A stretch of DNA of 64,000 nt from contig CP053680.1 of NCBI GenBank assembly GCA_019623805.1, positions 248,001-312,000 of the forward strand, in the 5' to 3' direction. Shown piece by piece: positions 10,383 through 19,499 of the stretch. The translations under genes were made by a program, and so were the position numbers. Positions within the stretch are counted from its first letter, which is position 1; the number at the start of each line of letters is the position of its first letter. The notes under the pieces were generated by a model. The model worked only from the letters and a program-made list of their open reading frames with translations, was not told the origin of the DNA and ran no database searches. Source of the stretch: Gammaproteobacteria bacterium (ex Lamellibrachia satsuma) (lineage in GTDB: Bacteria > Pseudomonadota > Gammaproteobacteria > Chromatiales > Chromatiaceae).

Positions 10383-11309
10383 ATGTTAACCAAAGAAAAG
10401 CGCGTTACGCCAATCATCGGCGTGCAGTTTACACTATTGTTGCTCATCAGCCTGAGCCTTCTGCTGAGTGGTTGTGCCAGCACGCCACTCCTTAGCGAAA
10501 AAAGAAACGCAGAACTGCGTCAGGCATTTGCGGATCGCGAATTTGTCTTTCGTACCGACTGGTACGAATACTTCCATATCTATGAGGGAAAGACAGGACA
10601 CAGGGCGATTGTAGCCAGTAAGAATCCCAGTCGATACTTAAGGCGTGCTGCAGAAGATCCAGGTGACTATTTTGCAAGTGCCGGCACCGTCGGCCATATT
10701 ACTGATGTTCAACCGGAACATACCTATAAGCTGCACATCCATTTCTCGTCAAATATGGGTAATCGGGGTTTCATCACTATTCAGCGCTCTCAACTGACGG
10801 ACCAGATCGCAACGGCTGCCTGGGTCGAAGATCAGTTGACCCACTCAGCCATTCAGTTCCTGGACAGGAGTACCATGGTCGCAGAAGAGGTGGAGGCCGC
10901 ACTACCGACACCTCCCCAGCAGCCGACACTGACAGCTGCGCCATCACCCACTCTGACTCCTGCCTTGGCGACAGTTGCCAAACCTGCCATCCGGCAATTC
11001 GAAGCGGTAGTGAATCCGTCCCGTATCAGGCACGGCGAGACCCTCAAGCTGATGCTGGACTATGTGGTAGAGAGCGGGGACAGGGAGACGATAGCAGTCA
11101 CAGAGACCCGCAGCCTGTTGTTCAACGGCAAGGCGCTGCCAGGTTATCCCAAAGAAAAGATCGATCGAAAAAGCAGCGGCCGACAGACCTCCGCTTTTCG
11201 TCAGAAGATTCCGTCAGGTGCCAAGTCCGGCACCTACACCTACAAAGGTGAGGTCTGCATCGAGACCGGATGTGTCAGCAGGCTGATCAGGTTTTCCATC
11301 GAACCCTGA
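10383..11309 (+). CDS. Predicted lipoprotein, paralogue B
   Basis: A 308-residue paralogue of the preceding gene. It has signal LLLSGC with lipidated Cys31, the shared REFVFRTDWYEYFHIYEGK block, a Pro/Thr-rich linker, and the same C-terminal domain (RIRHGETLKLMLDY ... TYTYKGEVC). Conservation is strongest at the C-terminus (FNGKALPGYPKE in both). The two genes form a tandem duplication in one transcription unit. This one ends 5 bases from the stop of the convergent large secreted-protein gene, with no obvious terminator in the gap. Confidence 0.8.
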   Translation: MLTKEKRVTPIIGVQFTLLLLISLSLLLSGCASTPLLSEKRNAELRQAFADREFVFRTDWYEYFHIYEGKTGHRAIVASKNPSRYLRRAAEDPGDYFASAGTVGHITDVQPEHTYKLHIHFSSNMGNRGFITIQRSQLTDQIATAAWVEDQLTHSAIQFLDRSTMVAEEVEAALPTPPQQPTLTAAPSPTLTPALATVAKPAIRQFEAVVNPSRIRHGETLKLMLDYVVESGDRETIAVTETRSLLFNGKALPGYPKEKIDRKSSGRQTSAFRQKIPSGAKSGTYTYKGEVCIETGCVSRLIRFSIEP

Positions 11310-11314
11310 CAGAC

Positions 11315-14300
11315 TCAGGGTCGGTTCTTGTCGCACCACTCCTTCGGTCCGCTGCACTCATAACCACCAGTTGCGGGGCCAAGTAATCCTCCCGCGGGCG
11401 GTAGTGGTCCCCCCCGGCTCGATGGCGAACGGGTTTGAGGTACGCTGGAAGTGCCTCCCCAGCTTGAATTCGTGCCGGCTGAGCTGTTGGAGCTTCGCAG
11501 CCTGGATGTCTTGGGCGCAGTGTGGAGATTTTCCCTGTGGCTCTGCTCGTACTTTTTCATCAGGTCGCCATATTTGCGTTCGTTCTCACGCACCTTGCGC
11601 TGGATGATGTCGTCGGAATAGGGAGTCGGGATTGAAGTGCTGGTGTTGCGTACCGTCTTTGCCTGACTGACCGCCCCCAGAACACCCATCAATGCCCCCC
11701 TCAAGGCTTCCGCGGAACGTCTTCGGTCCTCCTGTTCCCTTTGGTAACGTGCCTGCGAACGCTCACGCTCGTAGGCACTCCTCTCCCCTTCCAGACGAGC
11801 CCGTTCAATCGCCTCTTCACGCTCCATCCTGGCAATTCGTTTGGCGTCTTCCAGCAGGGAGCGAACCGTCTGATCCTGACCGCACTGGGTCGAAGCATTC
11901 TGCATCGCCGTCTTGAGTGAGCCAATGCTTTCAGCGGATTTACCGTGTTCCAGAGAGCCGATGGCAGCCTGGAGGGCGTGCCGATAGGCCTGTTGACGGT
12001 TCGCCAGGGACTGAATCACGTCATAGTTCTGATTCAGCCAGACATGGTTCGGGTCAGCCACGCGTGCCTGGTTGGCCAGATCCAGTGCGCGCTGAAAGTC
12101 GCAGCTGGCATTAGCCGCCATGATAGCGCTGACATACTGTTCAGCCGGGCTGGCCTGCTCGTAGCCACCATCACCCCATTCACCATCGTCAGAGGCGCCG
12201 CTGCCCCAGCCGCCATCCTGTCGGCCACCACCGGAGTGTTCCCGGATGGCCTGGCGGATAAGTTCCTTTCGGCGTTCAGGGTCCGGCTCGGTGAGCATGA
12301 TCTCGGTGATCTTGTCAGTGAGTGCCTCTTCGCTTGAGGCGGCTCTCATTGGCGCCTCATCGCCGTAACCGCTCTCGGCGGTTCCCCAGCCGTCATCGGC
12401 CTCCCCGCTCTTCTTGTTCTCCTCTTCGGCGAGTCTGGCCTTTTCCTCGTTCGCTTTCTGTCGTGCGCCTTCTGTCATCTGACGCGCGTAGTCACGCATG
12501 GCGTTGGGATCGGGGTGGCTGCCTGCCAGCCCTCTGATGACGGCGAGCTTTTTCGGGTCGACTTCGCTCAGGTTGCCGTTGGCGATGGCGACAATCTTGT
12601 CCATCTCGGCCTTGTTAGCGGCGATTGCGGCCAGCAGTTGCTCGATGCGCTGAAGGTTCTCCGGGCTGTCCGGGTTACCCGAGAAGAGAATGCCCTCCAG
12701 TTCCGCAACCGCGATTCGGGTACGCTGGTTCGCCTTTCGTGCCTTGGTTTCGAGATGTTGGCGCATGTAATTCTTCTGGGCCGACCAGTCTGAGCGTTCA
12801 TTGTAGGTATCCATCTCGGCCTTCATGCTGGCGGCCGCCCCGAGGCCGGTGGCATTGCCAAACCCTTCGGCCCCTATCTTCGCCATGGCCGGCAGGCCGT
12901 CCTTCAGGAACTCCGGCTTGCGCCCCTCCGCCCTGGCTTGTGCCTCCATCTCTTTCATACGGCGGCTGACGATCTCCTTGTTGGGATCGACCAGCATCTG
13001 TTGTCCCAGGTCCTGCAAATTTGAGGTGGTCGTATCGGTATTGGCGGCCTGCTGTTTCAACCGACCCAGTTCACGCTGTTCAGCAGCGGTTAACGGCCCA
13101 GGTTTCTTCTCCAGATCACGAATTTTGTTTTCCAGCTCGATCTTTTTGATGCGTTGGCGCATCCGGGTATCTTCCACCACCTTGCGCATCGGTTCATATC
13201 CCGAGCCCTCTTTGGTGATATCCACCAGGTCTTTCCCGGTGACGGTCTGATCGTCCCGATCCAGCACTTCACCGAGTTTCCTGGCTGTCGCGTCGCCCAC
13301 TTGCAGACCGGCTTCTAGGCCCGCGCCAGCAGCACCGGCAATATTGGACTTGGGTTTGGGCACCCGCCCGTCGATACCGGTCACCTTGGCTTTGCCACCC
13401 TTGCCCACAACAGCCACATCGTTCGGGCCATCAGCCCAGGTGGGGCGCTTTCCGGAGGACGGAAGATCCGCCTCCGGGGTGGCTGTCCGTGCCTTGCCGG
13501 TGGCTCCGTTCTCCAGTTCCGAGCCGCTGGTCTGGGTTGCTGTTTTGTTCTTACCCGCTTCTGCCGTATCGGAGCGGGCCCGCTGTTCCGCTTCTCCGAG
13601 TCGCTGTTTCAACTCCTCGTCCGGGATCGCGCCCTTGGCCGGCTCTCCCCGATCTTTCCAGCCGCCACTGTAGGTCTCATCAGCTGTCTTCCTGCGTTTC
13701 TCGCCACTGAGAAATCTATCGCCGACCTCGTTGCCCTCCCGTACACGCCGCCGATCGTTATCGATGTTATCAGCAGCGTTTCTGTTCCACTCCCTTTCTG
13801 CCGGATCGGCACTGTTTGCGTTGCGATAGGACTGGTCGAAGTTTTCCCTCACCTTATCCCGAACATCTCCACGACGATTAGCCCTCTGCTCCGCTGCATC
13901 CATGTACTTGTTGGATCTCTTTTGCCACTCTTTCACCTTTTGCGCCTGAACCTCGGGCGAATCACCCAGATCGGCAATGCCTGCGGTCACCGGATCACCA
14001 TATTTCTGAAATGCCTTTGCCTGGTCGACCAGCGTGTCAGCCTGGGATTTTCCGGTTTTCGGCTCGATCCTAGCCAACTCCCTCATCTCCGGATCAGGAT
14101 GCTGTGCCAACGAACGTCTGAACTCCCCCTGATCTTTGACAAAAGCGCCTTTGCTCTCGTCATACCTGACCCGGTCCGACGCCTTGTCCATCTTCGACAC
14201 CGACTTGCCCATGGTCTTCAGGTCACCGTCCGCGCGCCCGTGGTGATATTTGGATGAGTGGTCGATCCCCTCACCCCGTGCATCCCTCACCTCCCCGAGG

Positions 14301-14887
14301 TTGCCGGTGGCATCGCGCCCACCGGGGGTCTTGAAGGAGTCAAAATCGGTCTCCTTGGCCTTGTTCCCCGCAGCGGTCTCCTTGCGCCAGTAGACATGGT
14401 CATCCGTGTGATCGACCACCTTGCTGGGATTGCTGGTATCGACATCGTGACCGCGGCGTTTCAACTCATCGACCATCCTCTCATCGATCTGGTCCGTGTT
14501 GCCCGCAGTATCCACATCGGCCCGCACATCCTTGGTGTTGCTCCCGGTCTGGGCGGCGCCGGTCTGTTTGATCATCTCATCTACGCGCTGGTTACGGGTA
14601 TCCAGCCGGTTGTATTTGTCCTGGACCCGCTTTCGATCGGATAGGTAGCGGTCAAAGAGGGCATCTTGGTCGGCACCCCCTTGATTTGCCTGATTTCGAT
14701 AACGCTCACGCAGAGTATCCAGTTCCTTCTGCTGGGCAGCACGCAGCTGGTCGATAGGGATGGCACCATCCTGAATAGCGGTTTCAGAGAATGTCGGAGT
14801 GAGATACCCCAGGAAAAGGCAGAGGACTATGCAGGCCTCTGCGAAGTAATGCAGAGACGGGGAAAAACGATTGTTAGCGCTGCCCAT
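11315..14887 (-). CDS. Large secreted coiled-coil protein, unknown function
   Basis: A 1190-residue protein with a probable Sec signal (about residues 1-35, CIVLCLFLGYLTPTF). It continues with highly charged, low-complexity and coiled-coil sequence (QKELDTLRERYRNQ, long D/R/E-rich stretches about 90-500). A Gly/Ala stretch occurs near 515-530 and another coiled coil near 700-800. A TPR-like helical segment lies near 930-1010 (FQRALDLANQARVADPNHVW), then an R/E/Q-rich helix (EREEAIERARLEGERSAYER), and a Ser/Gly/Pro-rich tail ending with a Cys pair. No enzyme motif is seen. ATG 14887 is preceded by GGGAG and avoids 8 extra residues of the longer frame. It converges on the lipoprotein pair; a functional link is possible but unproven. 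Confidence 0.75.
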   Translation of the reverse strand: MGSANNRFSPSLHYFAEACIVLCLFLGYLTPTFSETAIQDGAIPIDQLRAAQQKELDTLRERYRNQANQGGADQDALFDRYLSDRKRVQDKYNRLDTRNQRVDEMIKQTGAAQTGSNTKDVRADVDTAGNTDQIDERMVDELKRRGHDVDTSNPSKVVDHTDDHVYWRKETAAGNKAKETDFDSFKTPGGRDATGNLGEVRDARGEGIDHSSKYHHGRADGDLKTMGKSVSKMDKASDRVRYDESKGAFVKDQGEFRRSLAQHPDPEMRELARIEPKTGKSQADTLVDQAKAFQKYGDPVTAGIADLGDSPEVQAQKVKEWQKRSNKYMDAAEQRANRRGDVRDKVRENFDQSYRNANSADPAEREWNRNAADNIDNDRRRVREGNEVGDRFLSGEKRRKTADETYSGGWKDRGEPAKGAIPDEELKQRLGEAEQRARSDTAEAGKNKTATQTSGSELENGATGKARTATPEADLPSSGKRPTWADGPNDVAVVGKGGKAKVTGIDGRVPKPKSNIAGAAGAGLEAGLQVGDATARKLGEVLDRDDQTVTGKDLVDITKEGSGYEPMRKVVEDTRMRQRIKKIELENKIRDLEKKPGPLTAAEQRELGRLKQQAANTDTTTSNLQDLGQQMLVDPNKEIVSRRMKEMEAQARAEGRKPEFLKDGLPAMAKIGAEGFGNATGLGAAASMKAEMDTYNERSDWSAQKNYMRQHLETKARKANQRTRIAVAELEGILFSGNPDSPENLQRIEQLLAAIAANKAEMDKIVAIANGNLSEVDPKKLAVIRGLAGSHPDPNAMRDYARQMTEGARQKANEEKARLAEEENKKSGEADDGWGTAESGYGDEAPMRAASSEEALTDKITEIMLTEPDPERRKELIRQAIREHSGGGRQDGGWGSGASDDGEWGDGGYEQASPAEQYVSAIMAANASCDFQRALDLANQARVADPNHVWLNQNYDVIQSLANRQQAYRHALQAAIGSLEHGKSAESIGSLKTAMQNASTQCGQDQTVRSLLEDAKRIARMEREEAIERARLEGERSAYERERSQARYQREQEDRRRSAEALRGALMGVLGAVSQAKTVRNTSTSIPTPYSDDIIQRKVRENERKYGDLMKKYEQSHRENLHTAPKTSRLRSSNSSAGTNSSWGGTSSVPQTRSPSSRGGPLPPAGGLLGPATGGYECSGPKEWCDKNRP

Positions 14888-15108
14888 ATCAAACTCCCAA
14901 TGATCAAGCACTTTGGGGAAATCCGGTATTACTCCCCGGTCGATGGGGGCCCACCAGTTGCTGATTGGGAAATCTGATCCGTCAGCATGTGTGATTGTCC
15001 ATCTGAATAAATTATAACCACTCTCGATGCATACTTACTAATCGCCGGATGCCCATAAGCCAATACCTCTCACTGATTACCATACAGAAACGCCACGACT
15101 ACATGTGC

Positions 15109-15177
15109 CATATCGAGAACCGCAAGGTGTCTCACTGGCAGGTCACCGTGAAGATCGGTTTTCGCCTGGACCATTAA
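15109..15177 (+). pseudogene. Dodecin remnant (last 22 codons plus stop)
   Basis: The plus strand reads HIENRKVSHWQVTVKIGFRLDH and then TAA. This aligns with HIQDGKVAHWQVTVKIGFRLDD of the intact dodecin, with near-identical DNA over 66 bases (8378-8443 versus 15109-15174). Nothing upstream resembles the dodecin N-terminus and there is no plausible start, so this is a truncated duplicate. It sits in the otherwise gene-free gap 14888-15208. Confidence 0.85.
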
Positions 15178-15208
15178 AAAGTGCTCTCCCGCAATCAGGC
15201 TGACCGAT

Positions 15209-16774
15209 TCAATTTTGGCGATCTGCAGATCCGGGGCCTCGACTAAGATTGTACTCGATCCTCTCGTAGGATCGTGCGAGTGCATTTGCAGCCGAAATAG
15301 TAGCCCTGCCGGCACCCATTACGTCATTCGCCCTTTGGTACCAATACCTCTTTCGCTCACGGCAGGCAGCAAGGAGAGTCGCGGGGTCCGCTTGCTGGTC
15401 AGCCCCCAGTCTTTCGCCTATGGACGCGCCATACTCGCCGGTTATCTGCAGCAAGTGTTGCGCTTCATCCGGGGAAATCTCCAGTCCACCATCGTAGTAG
15501 CTGCGCAGTATTCGCAATTCGGTGAATTCATGTTGCTGTGCTTCAAAGGCCTCGAACTTCGCCCTGATCTGCGAGACGATTCCGCGCTCCAATCCGGAGA
15601 GTCTTCTTTCTGCAACAAAACAACTCGCAGCGGTCTTGTGCAATCCGGTACTCAGCTTGATCAAAAAAGCGCGGTTGCCGAAATGAGACATGACACAATC
15701 AGTGAGCTGGGGCAGACCACTCCGGTTGACCAACGCCTGAGACAGAGCATCCTTTTCGCCAATGCCGTCAGATATTGCTGAATATGCCTCCCCTATACCA
15801 AATTGCCCCAGCCGCATCAGAAGTGATTGCCGACGTTGCGAGGAGACGTCGATGTCGTCGTATTCACGTTGAGCAAAGCGATTGACGTTCCGGATCAGTC
15901 GTTGGAAACGCGTTTGCGGCAACCTGGCCAATTGCAGAAGCGTCCCATGTTCTTCCCTGGTAAGGGTCTTTGCACCAAACGCCAACAGCCCGGAAACCGG
16001 AAAAATATTATAAAAAACCCCCTTGACCTCATTATGCTCTGAGCGGAGCCGGTTAATGACATTTTGTCCTCCGGCCAACGGGTTGTCCTCTGTCGGCCAA
16101 TAGGCGTCAATTCGTGTAAGCACACCGATGGTGTTTATCGGCGACGCCTCTCCTATGGTTGCGCCCTGAAACTCTTCAAGAATGCTTTTGTCCGACTGGC
16201 CTATGCTCTGGCTGAACAAATAGAGGATAGCGTCCGCACCTGAGGCCTCAGCCTCGGTTCGCTCAGTGAGCTTGTGTGCATCCAGACCGAGAAAATCAAG
16301 GGTATTGCGGCTGTCATCCAGATAGGCAGACCCAAGGCCGGGGGTATCGATAAGGTTGAAGTTTTTCAGCATATCGTTTGGGTAACCGACTTCGACATAC
16401 TTGACCTGTTTCAATTGTTCCAAATCGAAACCCCTTCGTCGGGTCAGCGATTCCAGCTCTTCGAGGGACTTCTCCTCGGCTGGACGGTCATCCTTGTAGT
16501 GGACCAGCAGAAACGGTTCCGAAGCATATCTCAGCCAGTTGACATTGAAGGTGAGTTCCTCCGCGCCGGTAGCCACCATCTGCTCACCGAGCAGCGCATT
16601 CATCATGGTCGATTTACCCGCCTTGATTTTCCCGACAATGGCAACCTGCATGGGCTGGTGAAGCCGCTGGTAATGAGACTGCAGTTCACAATGCAGTTCC
16701 TGTAGGGAGGGGTGGCCTTGAGTCAGGGCAAGAACTGACTCGAACAGTTCTCTGGCATTTTGCTGGATATTCAC
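15209..16774 (-). CDS. Dynamin-like GTPase, second of a tandem pair
   Basis: A large GTPase of 521 residues. It has G1 GKIKAGKST (about 48-55), G3 DTPG (143-146) in NLIDTPGLGS, and G4 TRID (220-223). These are arranged as in bacterial dynamin-like proteins, followed by a long helical stalk-like region. Such GTPases bind and remodel membranes, often working as pairs. GTG 16774 directly follows the upstream dynamin stop; an ATG at 16825 would overlap that gene by 50 bases and has no Shine-Dalgarno. No glycine-zipper segment is seen here, unlike its partner. It closes the Hsp70/C39/dynamin gene string. Confidence 0.85.
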   Translation of the reverse strand: MNIQQNARELFESVLALTQGHPSLQELHCELQSHYQRLHQPMQVAIVGKIKAGKSTMMNALLGEQMVATGAEELTFNVNWLRYASEPFLLVHYKDDRPAEEKSLEELESLTRRRGFDLEQLKQVKYVEVGYPNDMLKNFNLIDTPGLGSAYLDDSRNTLDFLGLDAHKLTERTEAEASGADAILYLFSQSIGQSDKSILEEFQGATIGEASPINTIGVLTRIDAYWPTEDNPLAGGQNVINRLRSEHNEVKGVFYNIFPVSGLLAFGAKTLTREEHGTLLQLARLPQTRFQRLIRNVNRFAQREYDDIDVSSQRRQSLLMRLGQFGIGEAYSAISDGIGEKDALSQALVNRSGLPQLTDCVMSHFGNRAFLIKLSTGLHKTAASCFVAERRLSGLERGIVSQIRAKFEAFEAQQHEFTELRILRSYYDGGLEISPDEAQHLLQITGEYGASIGERLGADQQADPATLLAACRERKRYWYQRANDVMGAGRATISAANALARSYERIEYNLSRGPGSADRQN

Positions 16775-16775
16775 G

Positions 16776-18788
16776 CTATCCGTCAGCCCAGCCGCCCTTA
16801 TCAGCAATTTCCGGCTTCTGATCATGCGTTGCTTGATTCTTGATGCGACTCATCACCTCATCCCGGCCCGTGTGGGTACTTTCGGCTGCGAATATAGATA
16901 GGATGGTTCTCGTCGATTCCCGTGCTGCTGTGCTAATCCGGGTAATTCTTTGGATTTCCCGCTTGATTGTGAGCGATCTCTCCTCGCTCGCTTTCCGAGA
17001 CAGTTTGCCACCGTCGGAAATCGAAGCGAGGGTGCGCTCGCATCGTTGCTTCTCCTCTCTGAGCTGATTGACGAGTTCATCCCGCATAATGCGTTCGAGT
17101 TTTGAAGTCGCCTCGGTAAGCTTCTTTTGGCACAGGCGCTGGCTGTCTTCGAGATATGGTCTGATGATCTTTACGATCTGGACCTTTCTTGCTTTCCTGT
17201 CCTTTTCTGTGATCTGCGACAATCCTTCCTTGGCACCAGACGCAATTCCGGCGACTCCACCCAGCGCAGCACCTGCCATAAGCCCGAGTTCGACGCCAGG
17301 AAGGAACCCTGCACCTCCAGTCACTACTCCTAGGGCACCACCGACCACGAGGCCTAACACGCCACCGACAACACTGCCCGCATAGATATTGAAAATCCCG
17401 CCACGCGCCACGGAACGGGATTTCGCGAACCAATCGGAGTCCTGCGTTTCCATTTCATCTGCAGAGATTTCTGCCTTGAGGATGCCCTCTTTATTCAGGC
17501 CAACTACCCCCATGCTCAATCCAGTGACCGATTCCATCTGTCCGAACAAGTTGCTCGCCCGCTTGTTCAGTGACGCCCACAGATCCGTCATGAGGGAGTC
17601 GATATTCAACTCAAGAAGACCCACGATCTGCTGTGGATTTCGCAGCAGGGCTTCATCATCCAGACTAGCGTTGTTATGGCGATTTATCCCGACGAAACCA
17701 TCTTGAAATTCCGCCAGTACCTCCATGCGTATATCCTGAAGTCCATCACTCAGCATAGTCCTCCACTGGGTGTTGCTGTCCAACATCTCCTGCAGCCGGC
17801 TCCTCGAGTCACGGTACTGCTGTTCCAGCGCTTCGAGTTTTTGTTTACTGCGTTGCTCGATTGCACTCAGTTCAACCTGTAGCGGCTCGTTCAGTCTTGC
17901 CATGGCAAGCGATAGCCTGTTCAATGCATGCAGCGTCAATGTTGCTGCCCTGTTATTGCCGATCAGTCTCCACAACTGTTCGCAAAAAACATCAAAGTTG
18001 CTGTCCGCCAAATCCTCCTCATCCTGGGATTCAAGATAATCCAGTTTTGCAAGACTTGATACCGGAACAACAGCGATCTGCTCTTTGCCGTCACCCAGTA
18101 TATCGGCCAGTTTAGCGCGGTTGCTTTCGACGATCTTTGTATAATCCTGAACCGAATCGATCTTTGTCACAACCTGAATGATACGGGGACAGTGGTGCGC
18201 GATGTTGGAGATAAAGTTCAGCTCGGATGTGGTTAGTGGTGCATGAGCATCACTGACAAAAACTGCGGCATCCGCATTCGGGATAAATGTCTGGGTCACC
18301 TCCGTATGTCGTTCATTCAGGCCGCCAATTCCCGGTGTGTCCACGAACACAAGTCCGTCTTTCAGCAATTCGTTCGGACTTATGATCGTCAACAAGCGTG
18401 CATTTCTTACATTGTCCTTGTTCTTCTGTTCGGTAGCGAATGTCGCTATTTCGTCGCGGCTGATCGCCATGGGGACTATGTTCCCTGTCTCACCAGCCAA
18501 CACCTCAATCACTTCGTGGGAACCGTAACTGATGGTGGAGACCAGATTCGTGGTGATGTCAATATCGACAGGAAACAGATTAGGCTCGTCGAGCAGTGCA
18601 TTGATGAACGATGATTTACCCTGCTTGAATTCACCGCATGCGACGATATATATCTTCTCTTCTGTCAGGTGCTTGGCGGCTTCTTCCAACTCCCCGGCTA
18701 TCGAACCCTCACCTTGGGATTGCGCCAGATCGATTGCACTGCGAATTAACAGCAGTGCGCTGTTTTTGTATTGTGTAAACGCAAGCAT
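16776..18788 (-). CDS. Dynamin-like GTPase, first of a tandem pair
   Basis: A 670-residue dynamin-family protein. G1 is GEFKQGKSS (about 52-60), G3 DTPG (150-153) in VFVDTPGIGG, and G4 TKID (208-211). Coiled-coil helices follow (about 300-345). A long glycine-zipper hydrophobic block (about 463-519, for example VVGGVLGLVVGGALGVVTGG) probably inserts into membrane as a paddle or hairpin. A basic coiled C-terminus follows. ATG 18788 (MLAFTQY) is preferred to the TTG at 18821. The stop lies one base before the GTG of the second dynamin, so the two are probably translationally coupled and act as a hetero-oligomer. Confidence 0.88.
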   Translation of the reverse strand: MLAFTQYKNSALLLIRSAIDLAQSQGEGSIAGELEEAAKHLTEEKIYIVACGEFKQGKSSFINALLDEPNLFPVDIDITTNLVSTISYGSHEVIEVLAGETGNIVPMAISRDEIATFATEQKNKDNVRNARLLTIISPNELLKDGLVFVDTPGIGGLNERHTEVTQTFIPNADAAVFVSDAHAPLTTSELNFISNIAHHCPRIIQVVTKIDSVQDYTKIVESNRAKLADILGDGKEQIAVVPVSSLAKLDYLESQDEEDLADSNFDVFCEQLWRLIGNNRAATLTLHALNRLSLAMARLNEPLQVELSAIEQRSKQKLEALEQQYRDSRSRLQEMLDSNTQWRTMLSDGLQDIRMEVLAEFQDGFVGINRHNNASLDDEALLRNPQQIVGLLELNIDSLMTDLWASLNKRASNLFGQMESVTGLSMGVVGLNKEGILKAEISADEMETQDSDWFAKSRSVARGGIFNIYAGSVVGGVLGLVVGGALGVVTGGAGFLPGVELGLMAGAALGGVAGIASGAKEGLSQITEKDRKARKVQIVKIIRPYLEDSQRLCQKKLTEATSKLERIMRDELVNQLREEKQRCERTLASISDGGKLSRKASEERSLTIKREIQRITRISTAARESTRTILSIFAAESTHTGRDEVMSRIKNQATHDQKPEIADKGGWADG

Positions 18789-18852
18789 GGGATGATCTCT
18801 CGTAACTCGGTTTTTTTTCAATCCTCAATGCAGACAATGTTTGCCTTAACCA

Positions 18853-19446
18853 TTAACGCGTTTTCGACGGGAGATAGTGATCAAAAAACTTTTTGCCGAG
18901 TGTCCTGTAGTAGGGCTCCAGTGACGGCTCCATCAGCATATTTAGTGCTGTAGAAAATCTGTGATTCCATTCTTCAGAGAAATCAGATCCCTGCGACAGC
19001 TTGTCAAACAGCTCATTGTATAGATCAAGCAGTTCCTTACGCTTTTCTTTGTACTCACCGACGGCAAGGGAGGCGACTGACTCGTGAGGAAAATGTCCGA
19101 CAGGCTTCCCCCACTCCACATCAGGCCAAGGATTGCGAAACTGCAGGTTTACATATTCAACCGGAACCAGGCTGGCCCAATCCAGGGTAACCAGGGCAAA
19201 TGGCGGAAACAGGGCGTTTTTTCCCTTCTCGCTCGTGGGCGAGAATCCGAAAAACGGGATTCGTATGTAGACCTTTCCGTTCCTGCGTAAGGGGATCGGC
19301 CATCCTATGCCCGCTTCCGCAGGAATCAGTTGCTGAAACCAGGGGGTTTTTCTGAGTCTTTCCAGTAGCGTGGAGGTCCTGCGGATCGACTGCTGTGTTG
19401 ACCTGTTCGAATGAGTTTCCTGAGTCTGTTCACTTAAGTGCGACAT
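18853..19446 (-). CDS. Unrecognised 197-residue protein in the Hsp70/dynamin gene string
   Basis: No family is recognised. The N-terminal 35 residues are Ser/Thr/Gln/Arg-rich and likely disordered. The middle contains IGWPIPLRRNGKVYIRIPFFG and LFPPFALVTLDWASLVPVEYVNLQFRNPW, which looks like beta-strands. The C-terminal third is helical (EYKEKRKELLDLYNELFDKL). No signal peptide or membrane segment is apparent. ATG 19446 has CAGGAGAA about 7 bases upstream. It lies 64 bases upstream of the first dynamin and 53 downstream of the C39-like gene, same strand, suggesting one operon. Confidence 0.75.
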   Translation of the reverse strand: MSHLSEQTQETHSNRSTQQSIRRTSTLLERLRKTPWFQQLIPAEAGIGWPIPLRRNGKVYIRIPFFGFSPTSEKGKNALFPPFALVTLDWASLVPVEYVNLQFRNPWPDVEWGKPVGHFPHESVASLAVGEYKEKRKELLDLYNELFDKLSQGSDFSEEWNHRFSTALNMLMEPSLEPYYRTLGKKFFDHYLPSKTR

Positions 19447-19499
19447 GATCGATTCTCCTGCTGAATAAGCTCATGATTGCAATTTAAACGGTGGTCAAG

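Noticed and set aside
11315..14887. Polymorphic toxin
   Set aside because: Length and secretion fit, but there is no RHS/YD repeat, toxin domain or immunity gene; the C-terminus is low complexity.
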